From the NCBI RefSeq assembly GCF_001641825.1, contig NZ_LRFH01000014.1, positions 372,001 to 436,000 of the forward strand: a stretch of DNA of 64,000 nucleotides, given 5' to 3'. Below are positions 35,799 through 43,284 of the stretch, in pieces (positions within the stretch are counted from its first letter, which is position 1; each line of letters begins with the position of its first letter). The stretch is from Guyparkeria sp. WRN-7. Its GTDB lineage: Bacteria > Pseudomonadota > Gammaproteobacteria > Halothiobacillales > Halothiobacillaceae. The notes under the pieces are model-generated. The model saw nothing but the letters and a program-made list of their open reading frames with translations, did not search any database and was not told the DNA's origin. The translations under genes were made by a program, and so were the position numbers.

Positions 35799-36313
35799 GC
35801 GATCTCGGCGGAGAGCGTCGCTTCGTCCGCGGCTGCTTTCGCCACGCGAGCGGACCGGCGGGCGCCGGGATGCTGTTCGGCGTGCCGGGGTCGGTGCGCC
35901 GGCTGGCGGGCACCTCCGGCTCCTTCACGCGCGCCCTTCATCGGCATACCGGCCACCCGGTGATCGTCCGCCCGCTCCTGGAAGGCTGGGGCGCACCCGA
36001 GGCCGATGGCTGGCCCGTTCCGCGGGCCACTCGCGTCTGGCAACGTCTCGTGCGCCTGGAGAGCGGCGATGCCCGGATCGAGGCGATGACCGAGGTGGCC
36101 GGGGTCAACGGTCCCATCCCGCCGAAGCTGCACCGCGCCATTACCGGGCTGGGCGGCACGCCGCTGATGGAGGTGCTCGCCCGTCAGCCGCGCTGCCGAC
36201 GGCTGAGCTTCCGGGTCAGTCGCGAGGGGCGCCTGATCACCCGCGAGACCGTCTACCGCATCCATCTGGCCCGGGTGCGGGTCACCGAGTGGTTCGACGT
36301 CGACCTGCGCTGA
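35795..36313 (+). CDS. ubiC: Chorismate lyase-like protein (UbiC family)
   Basis: 172 residues, probable chorismate-pyruvate lyase producing 4-hydroxybenzoate for ubiquinone. Similarity is moderate and judged by eye: GSFTRALHRHTGHPVIVRPL corresponds to the N-terminal substrate-contact region. RVWQRLVRLESGDARIEAMT corresponds to the strand carrying the catalytic Arg, and LGGTPLMEVLARQP to the family LGxTPLG block. The final WFDVDLR replaces the usual LP-S-P end. It is translationally coupled to ggt (ATGA). Since ubiA is not adjacent, the assignment rests on sequence alone. A terminator follows. Confidence 0.65.
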   Translation: MSDLGGERRFVRGCFRHASGPAGAGMLFGVPGSVRRLAGTSGSFTRALHRHTGHPVIVRPLLEGWGAPEADGWPVPRATRVWQRLVRLESGDARIEAMTEVAGVNGPIPPKLHRAITGLGGTPLMEVLARQPRCRRLSFRVSREGRLITRETVYRIHLARVRVTEWFDVDLR

Positions 36314-36337
36314 GCAGCGACCCGGCATGTCGCCATG

Positions 36338-36366
36338 AAAAGCCGCGCTCGAGGCGCGGCTTTTCG
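36338..36366. terminator. Bidirectional terminator between ubiC and the reductase gene
   Basis: AAAAGCCGCGC (36338-36348) pairs perfectly with GCGCGGCTTTT (36354-36364) around TCGAG. Located between convergent genes, with A and T tracts on both sides, so it can work in both directions. Confidence 0.92.
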
Positions 36367-36388
36367 GTATCCGGCTGGCGGTGCGGCC

Positions 36389-37051
36389 TTAGCCGAATTC
36401 CATGCTGCGGGTGTTGCCGCCCAGCTCGCCCAGGGTCTTCTTTACCTGCTGGGTGAAGGCCGGCGGGCCGCAGACGTAGAACTCCTCGTTGAGATCGCGC
36501 ACGTGCTCGTGCAGGTAGGCCTCGTCGACGTGGCCGAAGTGGGTGCACAGCGGCGAGCTCTCGCGGGTGCAGACGAAGTGGGCGTTCTCGCCGAAGGCCG
36601 CCTCCAGTTCGCGCTGCTGGATGATGTCGTCGGCGGTCTTGTTGGAGTAGATCAGCTTCTGGTTCGCAAGCTCGCCGCGATCGGCGAGATCGCGGATGAT
36701 GGCGAGGAACGGCGTGATGCCGGCGCCGGCGGCGATGAACCAGCCCGAGCCCTCGTAGGTGAAGCTGTCGAACGGCTCGGAGAGCAGCAGTTTCTGCCCC
36801 GGCTGCGACCGGCCCAGCGTCTGGGTCATGCCGTCGTGATCCCCGTAGCTCTTGATCATCAGTTCCAGCACGCGATCGTCGACCCGGTTGGTGAGCGTGA
36901 ACGGCCGGGGCTGGTCGCGCCACTTCGGATCGTCGATGGCCATCTCGATCGCCTGCCCGGGCGTGAACGAGAAGCCCTCGGGCTTGGCCAGGATGTAGCG
37001 CTGGACGTCGTGGGTGACGAATTCGCGCAGCAGCAGTTCGGTCTGGAACAT
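36389..37051 (-). CDS. Ferredoxin/flavodoxin-NADP reductase family oxidoreductase
   Basis: FAD- and NAD(P)-binding reductase of 220 residues, cytoplasmic. The FAD motif is RPFTLTNRVDDRVLELMIKS (in place of RxYS), the NAD(P) motif GSGWFIAAGAGITPFLAIIR, and the nicotinamide-side motif EEFYVCGPPAFTQQVKKTL. It is about 35 residues shorter than E. coli Fpr and ends at SMEFG rather than the aromatic WH or Y terminus. It is close to small FAD-binding reductases of proteobacteria that serve flavodoxin, ferredoxin or haem-degrading partners. Partner unknown. Start ATG 37051; the frame is open upstream into the rpe region as a shadow. Confidence 0.82.
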   Translation of the reverse strand: MFQTELLLREFVTHDVQRYILAKPEGFSFTPGQAIEMAIDDPKWRDQPRPFTLTNRVDDRVLELMIKSYGDHDGMTQTLGRSQPGQKLLLSEPFDSFTYEGSGWFIAAGAGITPFLAIIRDLADRGELANQKLIYSNKTADDIIQQRELEAAFGENAHFVCTRESSPLCTHFGHVDEAYLHEHVRDLNEEFYVCGPPAFTQQVKKTLGELGGNTRSMEFG

Positions 37052-37291
37052 AGGCTTGTGGAAATGCTTTCGGCTGGAAATGAGACGCGATTCTAGCTGA
37101 TTTGGCCGCGCCTCGCCGCGCCACAGCGTGTTTCCGCTGCCGCGCGCGGCGCGCTTGTTCTTAAAAAATCGGGCGAAATCCGGTACATTGAGCGCCAGTT
37201 TCCGCGCGTGTGCCCGCGAAACCGATCCCGTCTCCGGCGATCGGGCCGGGCGCTCTCGACCGAATTTCCCCAAGTATCCGAGGACCGCGAG

Positions 37292-37984
37292 ATGAGCGAC
37301 TACATCATTGCCCCGAGTATCCTGTCGGCCGACTTTGCCCGCCTGGGCGAGGAAGTGGACAACGTCCTGAAGTCCGGCGCCGACTGGGTGCACTTCGACG
37401 TGATGGACAACCACTACGTGCCGAACCTGACCATCGGCCCGCTGGTCTGCGACGCGCTGCGCAAGCACGGCGTCACCGCACCGATCGACGTCCACCTGAT
37501 GGTCAAGCCGGTCGATCGCATCATCCCGGACTTCGCCAAGGCCGGCGCGACCTCGATCACCTTCCATCCGGAAGCCACCGAGCACGTCGACCGCAGCCTG
37601 CAGCTGATCCGTGACCAGGGCTGCCAGTCCGGTCTCGTCTTCAACCCGGCCACCCCGCTGGACGTGCTCGAGTGGGTCATCGACAAGGTCGACATCGTCC
37701 TGCTGATGTCGGTCAACCCGGGCTTCGGCGGCCAGAAGTTCATCCCGGCGACCCTCGAGAAGGCCCGCCAGGCGCGCGAGATCATCGACCGCTCCGGTCG
37801 TGACATCCGCCTCGAGATCGACGGTGGCGTCAACGCCGACAACATCGGCGAGATCGCCGCGGCCGGCGTCGACACCTTCGTCTCCGGCTCCGCGCTGTTC
37901 GGCAAGGGTCAGGATTCCGACCCGAACCGCTACGACAGCATCGTCAAGGCGATGCGCGACGAGCTGGCCAAGGTCAAGAAGTAA
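37292..37984 (+). CDS. rpe: Ribulose-phosphate 3-epimerase
   Basis: Interconverts ribulose-5-phosphate and xylulose-5-phosphate in the pentose phosphate or Calvin cycle; 230 residues, TIM barrel. Motifs: [36 protein letters not shown] (metal-binding His/Asp), [30 protein letters not shown], and IEIDGGVN-type [14 protein letters not shown]. The start has GAGG-type bases (CCGAGGACCGCGAG) ahead of the ATG. The stop codon TAA overlaps the ATG of gph (TAATG), so rpe and gph are coupled. Confidence 0.96.
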   Translation: MSDYIIAPSILSADFARLGEEVDNVLKSGADWVHFDVMDNHYVPNLTIGPLVCDALRKHGVTAPIDVHLMVKPVDRIIPDFAKAGATSITFHPEATEHVDRSLQLIRDQGCQSGLVFNPATPLDVLEWVIDKVDIVLLMSVNPGFGGQKFIPATLEKARQAREIIDRSGRDIRLEIDGGVNADNIGEIAAAGVDTFVSGSALFGKGQDSDPNRYDSIVKAMRDELAKVKK

Positions 37985-38658
37985 TGGCGCAGTTCACCCC
38001 GCGCATGGTGCTGTTCGACCTGGACGGCACCCTGGTCGATTCGGTCCCGGACCTGCACGTGGCGGTCAACGCCATGCAGGCCGAGCTCGGCAACCCCGAG
38101 CGGACCGATGCCGACGTGCGCACCTGGGTCGGCAACGGCATCGAGCGACTGGTCGAGCGCGCGCTCACCAACGACCTCGATGGCACACCCGACCCGGCCG
38201 AATTCGACAAGGCGTTGCCCGTGTTCAAGCGGGCCTACGCCGAGAGCAACGGCAAGCACTCCAAGCTGTTCGACGGCGTCACCGAGGGGCTCGATTTCAT
38301 CAAGTCCCTGGGCCTGTCGGTCGGCTGCGTGACCAACAAGGCGTCGGCCTTCACCCTGCCGCTCCTCGAGCAGACCGGGCTGAAGGACCACTTCGAGGTC
38401 ATCATCAGCGGCGACACCCTGCCGCTGAAAAAGCCGGACCCGGCGCCGCTGATCTACTCGGCGGGCTGGTTCCACGTGCATCCCTCCGAGGCGCTGATGA
38501 TCGGCGACTCGATTTCCGACGTGAAGGCCGCGCGCGCTGCGGGCTTCTCGATCGTCTGCATGAGCTACGGCTACAACCACGGCAAGGACATCCGGGACTA
38601 CGACCCGGACGCGGTCATCGACTCGATGACCGAACTTGCGGGGCTCGTCGGCAGGTAA
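37984..38658 (+). CDS. gph: Phosphoglycolate phosphatase
   Basis: HAD hydrolase that dephosphorylates 2-phosphoglycolate, arising from Rubisco oxygenation or DNA repair; 224 residues. Motif I MVLFDLDGTLVDSVPDLHVA, motif II CVTNKASAFTLPLLEQ, Lys motif LPLKKPDPAPLIYS, motif IV MIGDSISDVKAARAAG. The capping domain VGNGIERLVERALT is Gph-like. The start overlaps the rpe stop. Five bases after its stop begins the predicted trp leader peptide, so trpE is probably transcribed at least in part from the rpe promoter. Confidence 0.94.
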   Translation: MAQFTPRMVLFDLDGTLVDSVPDLHVAVNAMQAELGNPERTDADVRTWVGNGIERLVERALTNDLDGTPDPAEFDKALPVFKRAYAESNGKHSKLFDGVTEGLDFIKSLGLSVGCVTNKASAFTLPLLEQTGLKDHFEVIISGDTLPLKKPDPAPLIYSAGWFHVHPSEALMIGDSISDVKAARAAGFSIVCMSYGYNHGKDIRDYDPDAVIDSMTELAGLVGR

Positions 38659-38663
38659 GCCTC

Positions 38664-38711
38664 ATGACGGTGACAGGGACGTTCCGATGGCGGAGACGAT
38701 GGCGTAGCTGA
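38664..38711 (+). CDS. trpL: Predicted trp leader peptide
   Basis: Fifteen-codon open frame [15 protein letters not shown] between gph and trpE, with Trp codons at positions 9 and 13 (38688-38690 and 38700-38702). The ATG lies 5 bp after the gph stop with a modest AGGTAAG upstream. Both Trp codons lie in the 5' arm of a long hairpin that ends in TTTT, and the leader stop codon falls in its loop. Two Trp in 15 residues immediately upstream of trpE is far above chance. Whether it is translated is inferred. Confidence 0.68.
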   Translation: MTVTGTFRWRRRWRS

Positions 38712-38738
38712 ACGCCACCCGTCGCCGCCCATCGTTTT
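38685..38738 (+). promoter_or_regulatory. trp attenuator hairpin upstream of trpE
   Basis: Left arm 38685-38705 (CGATGGCGG, A, GACG, A, TGGCGT) pairs with right arm 38712-38734 (ACGCCA, CC, CGTC, GCCGCC, CATCG), leaving three small interruptions and a loop AGCTGA. A TTTT run at 38735-38738 follows, 17 bp before the trpE ATG. It has the form of an intrinsic terminator that must be prevented for trpE to be expressed. A ribosome stalled on the Trp codons would cover the left arm. Confidence 0.7.
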
Positions 38739-38755
38739 CCTTACCGGAGCCCGTC

Positions 38756-40270
38756 ATGCCCAACCGTTTCCAGCCCTACCAGCCCACCCGCGTCGACCTC
38801 GAGCAGCTCGCCGCCGAGGGCTACAACCGCGTCCCCGTCACCCGCCGCGTGCTGGGCGACTACGACACGCCGCTGTCCGTCTACCACAAGCTGGTGGAAG
38901 GCCCGTTCGGCTACCTGTTCGAGTCGGTTACCGGCGGCGAGCGCTGGGGGCGCTATTCGATCATCGGGCTGCCGTCCCCGACGGTCCTGACCGTCCACGG
39001 TCACCGCGTGGTGGTCAAAAAGCACGGCGAGGTGGTCGAGGACGAGACCGTCGACGACCCGCTCGCCTGGATCGAGACCTTCAAGGCCCGCTACCGCGTC
39101 TACGAGCCGGCCGACATGCCGCGCTTCCACGGCGGGCTGGTGGGCTACTTCGGCTTCGAGACCATCGGCTACATCGAGCCGCGCCTGGCCAACTTCGACG
39201 CCGACGACCCGCTGGGTGTGCCCGACATCCTCCTGATGGCGAGCGAGGAGGTGGTCGTGGTCGACAACCTCTCCAGCGAGCTCTTGCTGGTGACCATGAT
39301 CGACCCGGCCGAGACCGGCGCGCTCGATCTCGCCAACGTCCGCCTCGACCAGCTCGCCCGCCGCCTGGGCGAGCCGGTGGCCCACTACGGCTCGTCCGCC
39401 CCGGGCAAGTCGATCGACGAGAACGACTTCACCGCCACCTTCACCCGCGAGGGCTACGAGAACGCCGTGCGCACCATCCGCGAGTACATCGCGGCGGGTG
39501 ACGTCATGCAGGTGGTGCCCAGCCAGCGGATGAGCATCGAGTTCGGTGCCGCGCCCATCGACCTCTACCGGGCGCTGCGCTCGATCAACCCCTCGCCGTA
39601 CATGTACTTCATCGATGCCGGCGAGTTCACCGTGGTCGGCTCCAGCCCCGAGATCCTCGCCCGCCTCGAGGACGGCGAGGTCACCGTGCGCCCGATCGCC
39701 GGCACCCGCCCGCGCGGTGCCACCGAGGTCGAGGACAAGGCCCTCGAGCAGGACCTGTTGAGCGACCCGAAGGAGATCGCCGAGCACGTCATGCTGATCG
39801 ACCTGGGCCGCAACGACACCGGCCGCGTCGCCAAGGTGGGTAGCGTCAAGCTCGAGGAGCGCATGATCATCGAGCGCTACTCGCACGTCATGCACATCGT
39901 CTCGCAGGTCACCGGCCAGCTCGACGAGGGCCTGAATGCCATGGACGTCCTGCGCGCGACCTTCCCCGCCGGCACCGTCTCGGGTGCACCGAAGATCCGC
40001 GCGCTGGAGATCATCCAGGAGCTCGAACCCGTCAAGCGCGGCGTCTACGCCGGGGCGGTGGGTTACTGGGCCTGGAACGGGAACATGGATACGGCCATCG
40101 CCATCCGTACCGGGGTGATCAAGGACGAGCAGCTGCATGTTCAGGCTGGGGGCGGGATTGTTGCGGATTCCGTGCCTGCAACCGAGTGGGAGGAGACGTT
40201 GAACAAGCGTAGGGCGTTGTTCCGGGCGGCCAATATGGCGAGTCGGGGTCTCGACTCGGGTGAAACTTAG
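38756..40270 (+). CDS. trpE: Anthranilate synthase component I
   Basis: First step of tryptophan synthesis, chorismate to anthranilate, with TrpG supplying ammonia; 504 residues. The N-terminal Trp feedback site includes the [19 protein letters not shown] region (L-L-E-S equivalent near residue 60). The chorismate-utilising domain has [82 protein letters not shown] and [19 protein letters not shown]. All catalytic blocks are intact. trpG, trpD and trpC, which commonly follow in this gene order, are absent; an AT-rich nuclease gene follows instead. The last 45 or so codons use noticeably different synonymous codons than the rest. Confidence 0.97.
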   Translation: MPNRFQPYQPTRVDLEQLAAEGYNRVPVTRRVLGDYDTPLSVYHKLVEGPFGYLFESVTGGERWGRYSIIGLPSPTVLTVHGHRVVVKKHGEVVEDETVDDPLAWIETFKARYRVYEPADMPRFHGGLVGYFGFETIGYIEPRLANFDADDPLGVPDILLMASEEVVVVDNLSSELLLVTMIDPAETGALDLANVRLDQLARRLGEPVAHYGSSAPGKSIDENDFTATFTREGYENAVRTIREYIAAGDVMQVVPSQRMSIEFGAAPIDLYRALRSINPSPYMYFIDAGEFTVVGSSPEILARLEDGEVTVRPIAGTRPRGATEVEDKALEQDLLSDPKEIAEHVMLIDLGRNDTGRVAKVGSVKLEERMIIERYSHVMHIVSQVTGQLDEGLNAMDVLRATFPAGTVSGAPKIRALEIIQELEPVKRGVYAGAVGYWAWNGNMDTAIAIRTGVIKDEQLHVQAGGGIVADSVPATEWEETLNKRRALFRAANMASRGLDSGET

Positions 40271-40353
40271 CTGCGATTTTCTTGAACTTTGGCCCTGAAG
40301 AGGGCTGGTGTTCCTACTCCTATTCTTGGTGGATCGAATTTACGGAGCTTTAG

Positions 40354-42021
40354 ATGGATCTAATCGACGTTCGTGTGCGCAACTTTCGGTCTATAGAGTC
40401 GGAGCAGCATATTCCGATCCGGAAAAGCATGACCTTGGTGGGGCCAAACAATTCAGGGAAAACAAATATATTAAGGGCTATTCAGGTTCTTTTTACTGGA
40501 TACTCAAATTCTTACGGTTATGCGAGGGACTCTGACCTGACGTTTGGCGTGGGGCGCGCGCGGACTAGTATTACTGCGACTTTTGATGGCGATCCAGAAT
40601 CCGAGCCAGATGTATATGAAGCTATAGATGAATTGCATGCCTTGCAGGGTACGGAGAGGAAGGGGGAGAAGATATCGCTGAACCTGTATTTCACTGATAC
40701 AAACACCCCCGTTTATAGCATTTTTCCTAATATAAAAAGGCCGACTGGTAATACCAAGGCGGCACAGTATTCAAGAACCCATATCGGGTTGGTTAATAGG
40801 CTCTTGGGCGGGTTCAGTTTGCATTATGTTCCATCTGCAAAGAGCGTAGATGATATCTACAATGATTTGCTGAATCCATTTCTGAGACGAAAGGTTTCGC
40901 AAGTTATTGCGCCCCACCTTTCTGATATTGATGCGAGCCTCTCGGAGGCAGCGTCTGCTCTAAATGACGAGTTAGCGGATGCGCAGCTCTCTGACTTTGA
41001 GGCTAGCTTCTCTTTGCCGCAGCAGTCGGTTGAGGAGTTGGTTTCTGGCTTTGATTTCATGATATCGGACCCTCAAATGACACCGATACATGAGAAGGGG
41101 ATGGGGATTCAGACGACCGCGCTATTGGCGGCCTTCCGTTGGATAACAAAACAAGAGAAAGAGGGTGGGAAAAAGGTATTGTGGCTTCTAGAAGAACCTG
41201 AGTCATACCTGCACCCCTACTTGGCAAGCAATTGCAATTCGATACTCGAGAATCTTTCAAAGGATTCTACTGTTATAAAAACAACTCATTCGATGGCTTT
41301 TGTTCCGCAGGATCCGGAGCACGTTAGCGGAACTCTTCTAAACGAAAAAAATCGCACTGAGGTTAAAGGTTACGCGACCTTCAGTGAGGCGGTTTCTGAA
41401 ATACGTTCTGCCTTGGGAATTAGATTTAGCGACTTCTATAACCTAGATTTTTATAACGTTTTTGTGGAAGGCGCCTCTGATCGCTCGCTTTTTTCTTGGT
41501 TTCTGGAGTTGGTTCCCGAGTCTTCACGCGCTTGGCCCTATCTTAGGCGCGCGAAGTTCGAAGACTTTGGAGGCGTAAGACACCTTGCCGGATTCCTGCG
41601 GGCAACGTATGAATTCATTCGGCAGGAGCGAGTCTGCGTCTCCGTTTTCGATGGGGATTATGCTGGCGAAAAAGAGAGAAGGGGGCTTCAGGGTTATTTT
41701 GGCAATAAGGATATTCCTTTTCAGGCCAATCGAGATTTTGTTTCCGTTCGGTCCAGGTTTGCCATTGAGGGTTTATTTCCAGATCAGTGGGTTAAGGATG
41801 TTTACGAAGACCATGAAGGATGGTTTGATTCGTACTCTGTTGATGCGGCTGGAGAAGTTGAGCCCTTCAAGATTAAAGATGCTCGTAAGTCCGACTTCAT
41901 CAATGTGATGACTACACGAGCAGATAGTGAAGAGTCCTTGGAATGGGCTGAGCGATTTCTAGTCGTTTGTGATGTGATCGACGAGGCTTTGGGCAATTTG
42001 GCGAGCTCTCTCTACGAATAA
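40354..42021 (+). CDS. Solitary OLD-family ATP-dependent nuclease (ATPase + TOPRIM)
   Basis: 555 residues. An N-terminal ABC/SMC-like ATPase opens VRNFRSIESEQHIPI, with Walker A GPNNSGKT (residues 30-37), Walker B KVLWLLEEPESYLHP (Glu 280/281) and the switch His in STVIKTTHSMAFV. The C-terminal TOPRIM domain has the catalytic Glu in NVFVEGASDRSLF (Glu372) and the D-x-D in VFDGDYAG (433-435). That is the class-1 OLD nuclease layout, shared by phage P2 Old and by GajA of Gabija. No UvrD-like partner (GajB) or other gene lies beside it. It is visibly AT-rich with rare-type codons against a GC-rich background, so it was acquired. GGAG ribosome binding site 9 bp before the ATG. A role in phage defence is inferred from the family. 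Confidence 0.88.
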   Translation: MDLIDVRVRNFRSIESEQHIPIRKSMTLVGPNNSGKTNILRAIQVLFTGYSNSYGYARDSDLTFGVGRARTSITATFDGDPESEPDVYEAIDELHALQGTERKGEKISLNLYFTDTNTPVYSIFPNIKRPTGNTKAAQYSRTHIGLVNRLLGGFSLHYVPSAKSVDDIYNDLLNPFLRRKVSQVIAPHLSDIDASLSEAASALNDELADAQLSDFEASFSLPQQSVEELVSGFDFMISDPQMTPIHEKGMGIQTTALLAAFRWITKQEKEGGKKVLWLLEEPESYLHPYLASNCNSILENLSKDSTVIKTTHSMAFVPQDPEHVSGTLLNEKNRTEVKGYATFSEAVSEIRSALGIRFSDFYNLDFYNVFVEGASDRSLFSWFLELVPESSRAWPYLRRAKFEDFGGVRHLAGFLRATYEFIRQERVCVSVFDGDYAGEKERRGLQGYFGNKDIPFQANRDFVSVRSRFAIEGLFPDQWVKDVYEDHEGWFDSYSVDAAGEVEPFKIKDARKSDFINVMTTRADSEESLEWAERFLVVCDVIDEALGNLASSLYE

Positions 42022-42101
42022 TAGTGGTCGCACCTATCGGTGAAATTCAGGGGCGCACCTTTTGGTTGGGCTGCTTCAGACGGGGTCCGACCTGTGCAGC
42101 T

Positions 42102-42117
42102 GGCTGATATATCAGCC
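42102..42117. repeat. Perfect 16-bp palindrome behind the OLD nuclease gene
   Basis: GGCTGATATATCAGCC, followed by TTACCCCTT; 80 bp after the nuclease stop. It may be a weak terminator or a protein-binding site. A separate 10-bp inverted repeat, AAACTGATCC (42172-42181) and GGATCAGTTT (42217-42226), follows. The wider gap 42022-43284 (1263 bp) is otherwise filled by repeat families 1 and 2; reading frames in it are not genes. Confidence 0.6.
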
Positions 42118-42269
42118 TTACCCCTTCTGATGAGAGGCTTTTCAGGTCTTAGAGCGGCGTTTTTGACATGAAAACTGATCCCGTAAGAGGTTGGTTTTCC
42201 CGGCTTGAAGCGTGGTGGATCAGTTTCACGCGCTCGTCCCGTGAGGTGGCACTGCTTTGGCTCTGTGCG

Positions 42270-42505
42270 TGGCGCGCGAGTCGGTTTTCTTGCTTGTCCA
42301 AGAAAACCGACGAAAAGAAGGACATCCCGACGCCTTGGCCCTGCGGGCCTGATCGCTGCGCGATCAGCCTCGCGAACGGGCAATCGCTGACGGGTCGGTT
42401 CGACGCGACGTCGTGTCGCGGCGAACCTCGGGCCGGCGTCCCTGCCGGCCCGCCCCTGCGATTCCCCGCCCGCGAGGTAAGGCGAAAGGGGGCTCGCCCT
42501 TCGAT
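42270..42505 (+). repeat. Family-2 hairpin arm 1
   Basis: Ordered hairpins, left to right. H1: GTCGGTTTTCTTG (42280-42292), loop CTTGTC, CAAGAAAACCGAC (42299-42311), a perfect 13-bp stem. H2: GGCCC-TGC-GGGCC near 42340. H3: CTGATCGC-TGC-GCGATCAG. H4: 42397-42427 (GGTTCG / CGAACC outside CGCGAC / GTCGCG). H5: CGGGCCGGC, loop GTCCCT, GCCGGCCCG (42429-42452). A GC-rich region with GAGGTAAGGC closes the arm. The same order recurs inverted in arm 2 and directly in arm 3. Boundaries are approximate. Confidence 0.88.
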
Positions 42506-42604
42506 TCGCATAGTTGCCCGATCTGAGGCGCGCGACTTCCCTTTGTTATCTGGTGGGGTGACCACTCGCAGTCTGGTATAGCGGTAGGCGAAGGTTGGTG
42601 TCCC

Positions 42605-43110
42605 CTAGGGCTTGCCTCTCGGCCGGCGGGTGGCCGGGGTCGGAGCGACAGGGACGTCGCTCCGATGCTCAGCGCGACACGACGTCGCGTCGAGCCGGCC
42701 CTAGGGAATCTCTGCACGAATCGATGGTGCCTCTGGCTCGCGGGTTTGTTCGCAATCGAGGCGCCGGAGCGAAGGCGGGCTCATTGCCCGTCGAGGGACG
42801 GCAACGAGGAGTGCGGGCAAACCCGCGAGCCCCGCACGGGCGGGCCGCCAAGGGCCCATCTGCGGCGTTGCGGCGCTTGCGAATGGCGACGGCCATTCAC
42901 GGCGCACCGCGCCTTGTATCTGAACCCTTGGCGGTCCCGCAGAGACACTATCGATTCGTGCAGAGATTCCCTGGCCAGCCGTCGGTCGTGAGGCTTCGAG
43001 GTCGGACAGAAGTCCGGCCTCGAAGGCCCGAAGGGCCAAGCCGTGGGGTGTCTTTCTTTTCGGGTCTTTTCTTGGACAAGCAAGAAAAGACCCTCGCGCG
43101 CCTGGCAGGG
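42605..43110 (-). repeat. Family-2 hairpin arm 2, interrupted by a family-1 element
   Basis: Inverted relative to arm 1. H5: TCGGAGCGAC (42640-42649) / GTCGCTCCGA (42656-42665). H4: around 42667-42695, with CGCGAC / GTCGCG. Then the family-1 insertion (42703-42972). H3: CTTCGAGGTCGGAC (42994-43007) / 43012-43025. H2: 43021-43037. H1: GGGTCTTTTCTTG (43062-43074), loop GACAAG, CAAGAAAAGACCC (43081-43093). The H1 and H5 loops are the reverse complements of those in arm 1, while the stem bases differ and still pair fully. Confidence 0.88.
42703..42972. repeat. 270-bp terminal-inverted-repeat element, copy 2 (family 1)
   Basis: Terminal repeats 42703-42735 (starting AGGGAATCTCTGCACGAATC) and 42940-42972 match inverted over 33 bp with 2 mismatches. 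Internal stem GGCTCGCGGGTTTG (42735-42748) / CAAACCCGCGAGCC (42818-42831) is perfect. The interior shares long blocks with copy 1, for example GGGTTTGTTCGCAATC and GGGCGGGCCGCCAAGGGCCC. It lies inside family-2 arm 2; the uninterrupted equivalent is arm 4, where the sequence runs from the H4 hairpin straight into CCAGCCGCCGGTCGTGAGG (46288-46306). Confidence 0.88.
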
Positions 43111-43284
43111 CGGTCGCTATCGCCCGCTCCGCGCAACAGGCGTGCGAAACGAGCCTCCAATGTGTATTCGGGTGCTCTGTGTAGAAGGCCTAGGGGCGAC
43201 GTTGGGCTGAAGCCCAACCCACAGGGTGGCTCGTGTCAGTCAAGGTTGGCTCGCACCTTCTAAAACTCGCATACCCGGCGGGGC

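Noticed and set aside
37150-37195. Promoter for rpe (TTGTTC and TACATT)
   Set aside because: The spacing is about 23 bp, too long for a sigma-70 pair; left out.
40354-42021. Gabija defence system
   Set aside because: The OLD gene resembles GajA in layout, but no GajB helicase lies on either side, so a complete Gabija is not supported.
42703-42972. Group II intron or riboswitch
   Set aside because: No domain V-like hairpin or reverse-transcriptase frame, and the ends are inverted repeats; comparison with arm 4 shows an insertion rather than a leader RNA.
42168-43263. Reading frames of 137 and 222 codons after the OLD gene
   Set aside because: They run through repeat families 1 and 2, with hairpins on every side; the peptides are Arg/Gly/Pro-rich with no conserved blocks.
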